Assembly (NCBI RefSeq): GCF_010500995.1
Contig: NZ_QVMK01000034.1
Location: forward strand, 42,646 to 106,645
Reading direction: 5' to 3'
Source: Bacteroides sp. 224
Lineage (GTDB): Bacteria; Bacteroidota; Bacteroidia; Bacteroidales; Bacteroidaceae
Length of the DNA stretch: 64,000 nt
The notes below the pieces were generated by a model. That model did not search any database, was not told the DNA's origin, and saw nothing but the letters and a program-made list of their open reading frames with translations. Positions 59,853 to 64,000 of the stretch are shown here, piece by piece. A program made the position numbers and the translations under genes. Every line of letters starts with the position of its first letter. Within the stretch, counting starts at the first letter, position 1.

Positions 59853-61205
59853 TCAACGTTTCTCAATAGGACCCGGCATACCGGCTCCACCTACATAAGT
59901 CCAGTCTTTTACAGAAACTACAGCATCTATCCCATACGGGCTTGCTTCTTTTATCGGTTCCTTATCTACATCATCTTTTGTAAACTCTATGCATTTAATC
60001 TGGTATACATATCCGGGTGCCATACGATGGATGCGTTCTCCTGTATCTGCATTTTTATAGTTTTTGATGGTAATCCAGTGCCGACCTTCATCGTCGGCAT
60101 CAGCTTCTACTGCATCTGGATCATCCAGCAATATTTTAAAAATAAGCATAGGCATGGCAGAATAGGTACGCTTATAAATCGGGCTTGGAGTATCTATTCC
60201 TACATAAGGTTCTATAACGTTACCTATATATTCATGATCTTGCTTAGGATCAGCATCATCATAATCAGGATTCGGTACCCAAGCAGGAGCTACATAGAAC
60301 GACCACCAATGATCTACTTTGGGAGTAATTTCGGTAGTGGTAATGGTAGGCATAGGCGAAGGCTTAGCTGTACCAGCTCCTTGTTTATTTACATTAAAGT
60401 AGAATTCCTTAGGATAAGCAGTAGGTCCTGTTGTGAATGCAGAATTATACCAATCGAATGCAATCAAATCATTCGTATAAGTAGGATAAGCCATATAGTT
60501 TAGTCCCATCTTCTTGAAATTATTATCCACAAAGATCTCTTCCAGAAGGAATTTAATATTATCGGTAGATTTCAGTCCTCCTATCTCAATACGTGAGATG
60601 GCAGGTTTTACAACAACAATAAGATGAGCATTCCCCATAGGGATTTCTCGGGTAAGCACTCCACCAAATACATTTACTTGTTGGGGGTCGAGTTGGTCTC
60701 CACCGGTACCTTGTCCGGTTATGTCGTATTGAAGATCCTCAAAACGTTTGCCTACTAATGTTGCTTTCCAGTCGGTGCCGGCAGGTAAAAGAGTAGCAGG
60801 AGAAAGAGGAGTGGAAGGATTATTCAAATATAATTTATTGTCATCCACATTACCGATAACTTTAATCTTCTCTATTTCATTACGGTTAAACTTTAACCGG
60901 ATACCATTATTAGGGGCAGGGTATCTTACCGCATCGGCATCTACAGAAACAACGTCTTGTATAACGCTATCTCTATCCAGCATCAGGAATAATACAGTAC
61001 CATTCAGGTGAGGAACAATGCTGATGGCGGTTTCATCCTCTGCTCCGCGAGAAGATCCGGTTTTGTCGGGTCTTATCTGTACGGATAGTTCCATCAGTTC
61101 CTCCTCTATTGGTTCCACAGGCTGCTTCATTTCATCACCCTGGCAGGCAACCATCAACATAAGCACCAAAGCACTTATTAATATATATAGATATTTATTT
61201 CGCAT
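59853..61205 (-). CDS. Mfa-like fimbrillin lipoprotein, 450 residues
   Basis: The lipobox is LMLMVAC. The candidate site SSRGAED at about 51-57 precedes a strand HLNGTVLFLMLDRD. The middle has the Mfa-type phrase WWSFYVAPAWVPNPDYDDAD, also seen in the first gene of the operon as YWSFYIASARKQ, and the C-terminal strand is VVSVKDWTYVGGAG. It is therefore closer to the 573-residue stalk protein than to the other fimbrillins. It probably serves as an alternative or minor stalk subunit. Confidence 0.82.
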   Translation of the reverse strand: MRNKYLYILISALVLMLMVACQGDEMKQPVEPIEEELMELSVQIRPDKTGSSRGAEDETAISIVPHLNGTVLFLMLDRDSVIQDVVSVDADAVRYPAPNNGIRLKFNRNEIEKIKVIGNVDDNKLYLNNPSTPLSPATLLPAGTDWKATLVGKRFEDLQYDITGQGTGGDQLDPQQVNVFGGVLTREIPMGNAHLIVVVKPAISRIEIGGLKSTDNIKFLLEEIFVDNNFKKMGLNYMAYPTYTNDLIAFDWYNSAFTTGPTAYPKEFYFNVNKQGAGTAKPSPMPTITTTEITPKVDHWWSFYVAPAWVPNPDYDDADPKQDHEYIGNVIEPYVGIDTPSPIYKRTYSAMPMLIFKILLDDPDAVEADADDEGRHWITIKNYKNADTGERIHRMAPGYVYQIKCIEFTKDDVDKEPIKEASPYGIDAVVSVKDWTYVGGAGMPGPIEKR

Positions 61206-61229
61206 CTTGTGTCTATATTAAAATCATTA

Positions 61230-62159
61230 TTAATCTATGGGTGTTTCTGTTCCCTGGCCTATCCAGCCAAGTAATTTCACTTCCACTCCGAGTCCATTAA
61301 AGTAGACTCCTATTTTAATGATGTATTCTTTATCTTCTTCAATCAAATCAAGACGACCATGCAATAGTTGCTTCACATCGATTGTATATGGTATTTCGGG
61401 ATGTGTGCGAACCTGGGGTTCGTCGATCACAATCTCTATAGGATTCTCATTTGTAAAGCGCAATACTTTCGTAGTGCAGGAAGCCATTACCATGTCGGTA
61501 TCTACTTCCATTGTGGGATAATAGCTTACATAATCTCCCAAAGTTTCCATCTCATAATCATAGTAAGGTCTCAGGTTATTAAATGTCACAAAAGGATAGT
61601 TGTCAGTCGGTTTTTGGGGCAATGTACTTTCTAAACCGTGTACATAAACCTCGAATGTAATATGTGCAGGGCGGTAATGAACAGTATCGTTATAAACCCC
61701 ATACATTTCGGGGATTTCAAAAGTATGTCTCCCATAAAAAAGGGAGTCGTTGGTTTGAATTTGCTCATGCAGAGCCAAGGGGTCCTCCCAAGCTATGAAT
61801 TTAGGGTGTTTCACCCAATGATCTTCAGCAGGCAGATCAAAATCAAGACCACCAATGGTGGTTTTATCAAAAGCATTTCCCCAGCACACTGCCATATAGT
61901 TGCCGGGCATCAAGCGGGTACGAATACCCTGATAATCTATCAGATATTTCTTGCTCAAGTTGCGAACACGAACAAATTGTCCGTTATCCTTATTGATAAT
62001 ACCCACATTCACACGGTGAATGCGTTCAGGAAACTTAGGATATTCAAAGTAGAGGTTAACGTACATACCACAATCGTCTAAGTTATCACCTATCGAATCG
62101 CAGGATATACACAAACCACTCAACAGAGTGAACAAGGATAATATCTTTAGTAGTTTCAT
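61230..62159 (-). CDS. Mfa2/FimB-like pilus anchor lipoprotein
   Basis: 309 residues, lipobox SGLCISC. It has the Mfa2/FimB start (DDCGMYVNLYFEYPKFPERI and VGIINKDNGQFVRVR) and the GNYMAVCWGN segment. It lacks the Thr/Ser-Arg site after the lipobox, which fits a subunit that stays anchored and terminates the pilus. It follows the stalk gene as in the mfa1-mfa2 order of Porphyromonas. The function as anchor and length regulator is taken from that system. Confidence 0.88.
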   Translation of the reverse strand: MKLLKILSLFTLLSGLCISCDSIGDNLDDCGMYVNLYFEYPKFPERIHRVNVGIINKDNGQFVRVRNLSKKYLIDYQGIRTRLMPGNYMAVCWGNAFDKTTIGGLDFDLPAEDHWVKHPKFIAWEDPLALHEQIQTNDSLFYGRHTFEIPEMYGVYNDTVHYRPAHITFEVYVHGLESTLPQKPTDNYPFVTFNNLRPYYDYEMETLGDYVSYYPTMEVDTDMVMASCTTKVLRFTNENPIEIVIDEPQVRTHPEIPYTIDVKQLLHGRLDLIEEDKEYIIKIGVYFNGLGVEVKLLGWIGQGTETPID

Positions 62160-62185
62160 GAGTTTATCTTTTTTTGTTTTGGGGG

Positions 62186-62221
62186 AACAGAGCCCGGGAA
62201 AAGGCTTCCCGGAACTCTGTT
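62186..62221. promoter_or_regulatory. Strong hairpin between stalk and anchor genes
   Basis: AACAGAG-C-CCGGGAA pairs with TTCCCGG-AA-CTCTGTT around a 5-nt loop. It is the only long gap (80 nt) inside the pilus operon. After the stem the minus strand reads CCCCC and then an A-rich run, so it is not a standard intrinsic terminator. Confidence 0.75.
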
Positions 62222-62239
62222 TAGTTTAAAGGCAATTGA

Positions 62240-63961
62240 TTACTCAACAATAGTGTCTTGACCAACCCAACCTTCAACAATTACTTCTACTGAAATATCT
62301 GTTTCTTCTTTTGGCCACATTGGATCAGGAGTCAATTTATCAGCATCAATATTGATTGCTTTGATTACATATACTGTACCTGGTTTTGGGTATTGAAGTG
62401 GTAAACCATTAGCAGCATCCAAGAACTTAGTAATAGTATACCAACCTCTTTTCAAACCATGTGAATTAGCAGTAGCTAAATCAATATCAATACAGATAGT
62501 TGGAAAAGTACCATATTGGATTCCGGTACCACGAGTAGCCCAATCTGGAACTTCCATATCAAGTCCTGGAACTCCCGGATAAGCAGCTACAGCATAAGCT
62601 GTACCAAGTGCTTTAAACACATCACCTTTTTCTACTGCTGCTTCTTCATCTGTGTAAGCCCAATCACCACATTTCAAACCAACACGATTGTATACACCTT
62701 CATCTAAATAAGGATTAGTAATTGGATGTGAATTGGGATCATCTTGTTTACGAGCTGAAGCAATATAGAATGACCAATAGTAGTTTCTATCAGAAGGTCT
62801 ATAGCCAATAACACCATTTACTGTGCTTTTTACAGCTTTGCTCAAATCTGTTTCATACCATTTAGCCCAACGTTCTTGGTTCTTTCTTGCTGTAGGAATA
62901 GCTGCGTTCTTTATTATATCATAATTCAAATCTCCTTTCTTTGTGTAATTATGAGATTCTGCATAAGTACCAGAACGAGTTATTGCATCACCTTCAGCAT
63001 CTACTTTATATTCATACCAAGCATTGCTACCACCAAAGTTATTAGGATCTTTAGGAGAATAAGCTGTATAATCCCATTTCCACAAAGAGTAGTTCCATGC
63101 TGGGTTATTCCAACCATAGTTCAATACCATTTCCGGTTCCTGAACTGGATTAGGATATTGCTGACCATCCACACTGATTTCTCTCATTGTATTGCTGATA
63201 TAGATTCCTTTAATAGCAAAATCTACGCTTGATTTAATCTCAGCAATCTCATAACGAGAAATAGCAGGAGTAACTACTACTCTTACCGGAGTAGTTCCTT
63301 GAGTTGCTGTAATAGGAGCATAACCTGTAATATTTACAGCTTTTGCATCTTTCAGGTTATAGTTATCCAATGAGATACGAACTTCTTTCATGAAAGTTTC
63401 TACATCTACATAGGTATAAGTTCCTGAACCAGCAGGTGTTTCTTTAGGATTGTAGTCCAAAAGTTTTTTCCTTTTAGCTGCATTTTTCATTGCTAATACT
63501 CCAAAGTCATCCTTAATTGTAGAACTAGAAGACTCATACCCAGTAATAACATTTGCATCATATTTAGCAGGATTTGTATTACCAATAACATACAAACCTG
63601 TTACACCCAAAGGAAGTGCTTTAAATTTTTGTCCAGCACCTGTTAAAGAAGCAACATCTCCTTCAATTACTGCAAGTACTTGCTCAGGAAGTGTAGATAC
63701 TGTTTTACCTACAAATACCAAAGTCATGTCAAAAACGTGAGGGGCAATACCTACGTTAGTTGTAGATTCTCCACGAGTACCTTTTGATGCAGTAGGAACT
63801 GTTATCTGAATAGTCAGATCATCTTCGCGAAGTTCCAAGCCATCGCCAGAACCAGTACCGTCTGTACCTTCAACGACTGCATCTTTGTCGCTACATGCTG
63901 TAAACCCTGCCATCATAGCAGCCATTACAAGCATACTTACATACTTAAATTTAAATTTCAT
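62240..63961 (-). CDS. Mfa1-like major (stalk) fimbrillin lipoprotein
   Basis: 573 residues, close to the Mfa1 length. The signal peptide ends MAGFTAC. A candidate site KGTRGEST at about 58-65 precedes FDMTLVFVGK. The C-terminal part has YWSFYIASARKQDDPNSHPI and ends in the strand VEVIVEGWVGQDTIVE. It is the first gene of the operon and AT-rich codon use suggests strong expression. Only 39 nt of upstream sequence are in the window, so its promoter, which in many Bacteroides fimbrial loci is a switchable one, cannot be examined. Confidence 0.88.
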   Translation of the reverse strand: MKFKFKYVSMLVMAAMMAGFTACSDKDAVVEGTDGTGSGDGLELREDDLTIQITVPTASKGTRGESTTNVGIAPHVFDMTLVFVGKTVSTLPEQVLAVIEGDVASLTGAGQKFKALPLGVTGLYVIGNTNPAKYDANVITGYESSSSTIKDDFGVLAMKNAAKRKKLLDYNPKETPAGSGTYTYVDVETFMKEVRISLDNYNLKDAKAVNITGYAPITATQGTTPVRVVVTPAISRYEIAEIKSSVDFAIKGIYISNTMREISVDGQQYPNPVQEPEMVLNYGWNNPAWNYSLWKWDYTAYSPKDPNNFGGSNAWYEYKVDAEGDAITRSGTYAESHNYTKKGDLNYDIIKNAAIPTARKNQERWAKWYETDLSKAVKSTVNGVIGYRPSDRNYYWSFYIASARKQDDPNSHPITNPYLDEGVYNRVGLKCGDWAYTDEEAAVEKGDVFKALGTAYAVAAYPGVPGLDMEVPDWATRGTGIQYGTFPTICIDIDLATANSHGLKRGWYTITKFLDAANGLPLQYPKPGTVYVIKAINIDADKLTPDPMWPKEETDISVEVIVEGWVGQDTIVE

Positions 63962-64000
63962 TGTTTAAAATAATTAGTTAATAAATAAATGGTTTCAAAC

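Noticed and set aside
62186..62221. Intrinsic terminator ending the stalk gene transcript
   Set aside because: The stem is strong, but CCCCC and an A-rich run follow on the minus strand instead of a T-run, and the anchor gene has no visible promoter of its own.

Overview
The window looks like a chromosomal segment of a gut-type Bacteroidales bacterium, most likely Bacteroides or a close relative. The evidence is low-to-moderate GC, Bacteroidetes-type promoter boxes (TAnnTTTG) upstream of many genes, Mfa/FimA-type fimbrial lipoproteins, a GH29 fucosidase lipoprotein, DUF4834 and DUF4350 proteins, and few Shine-Dalgarno sequences. I saw no rRNA, tRNA, CRISPR array or complete insertion sequence.

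Left part (1-10.6 kb): a parA/soj gene cut by the left edge; a six-gene minus-strand operon encoding SpoIIM-like, multi-pass membrane, DUF4129, DUF4350, MoxR and DUF58 proteins, divergent from an RDD membrane protein; then an HD-domain protein and a GH29 fucosidase in a two-gene operon. The convergent gap after the RDD gene carries a phased array of palindromes with a 23-nt period.

Accessory patch (10.7-15 kb): two tandem Rpn/PD-(D/E)XK genes with near-identical proteins but many silent differences, a ruined third copy with a piece of a formylglycine-generating-enzyme-like gene inside it, another 3' Rpn scrap, an orphan membrane protein, a gene scrap and a GNAT acetyltransferase.

Housekeeping core (15-46.9 kb): a LytTR regulator with a LytS-type kinase that has lost its phospho-acceptor His; Hcp; a YeiH-type exporter; Dus; thioredoxin; DnaE; Psd and PssA; TadA; YraN; BirA; a TonB-plug outer-membrane protein; PyrH and Frr; a Na+/solute symporter; a cysteine-free Mrp; TrmB; IlvE; XseA/XseB; a subtilase; MnmA; a double-CDGSH protein; a nucleotidyltransferase and an MscS channel. 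Many gaps here hold long imperfect inverted repeats whose arms are built from short tandem units. A second phased palindrome array (22-nt period) lies upstream of pyrH.

Right part (47-64 kb): a two-gene AAA ATPase/DUF4435 (TOPRIM-like) unit resembling the PARIS anti-phage architecture, followed by an eight-gene minus-strand operon of lipoproteins that reads as a complete Mfa-type (type V) pilus locus: stalk fimbrillin, Mfa2-like anchor, three medium fimbrillins and three very large probable tip or accessory subunits. Seven of the eight carry a candidate Arg-x processing site after the lipobox; the anchor does not, as expected for donor-strand-exchange assembly.
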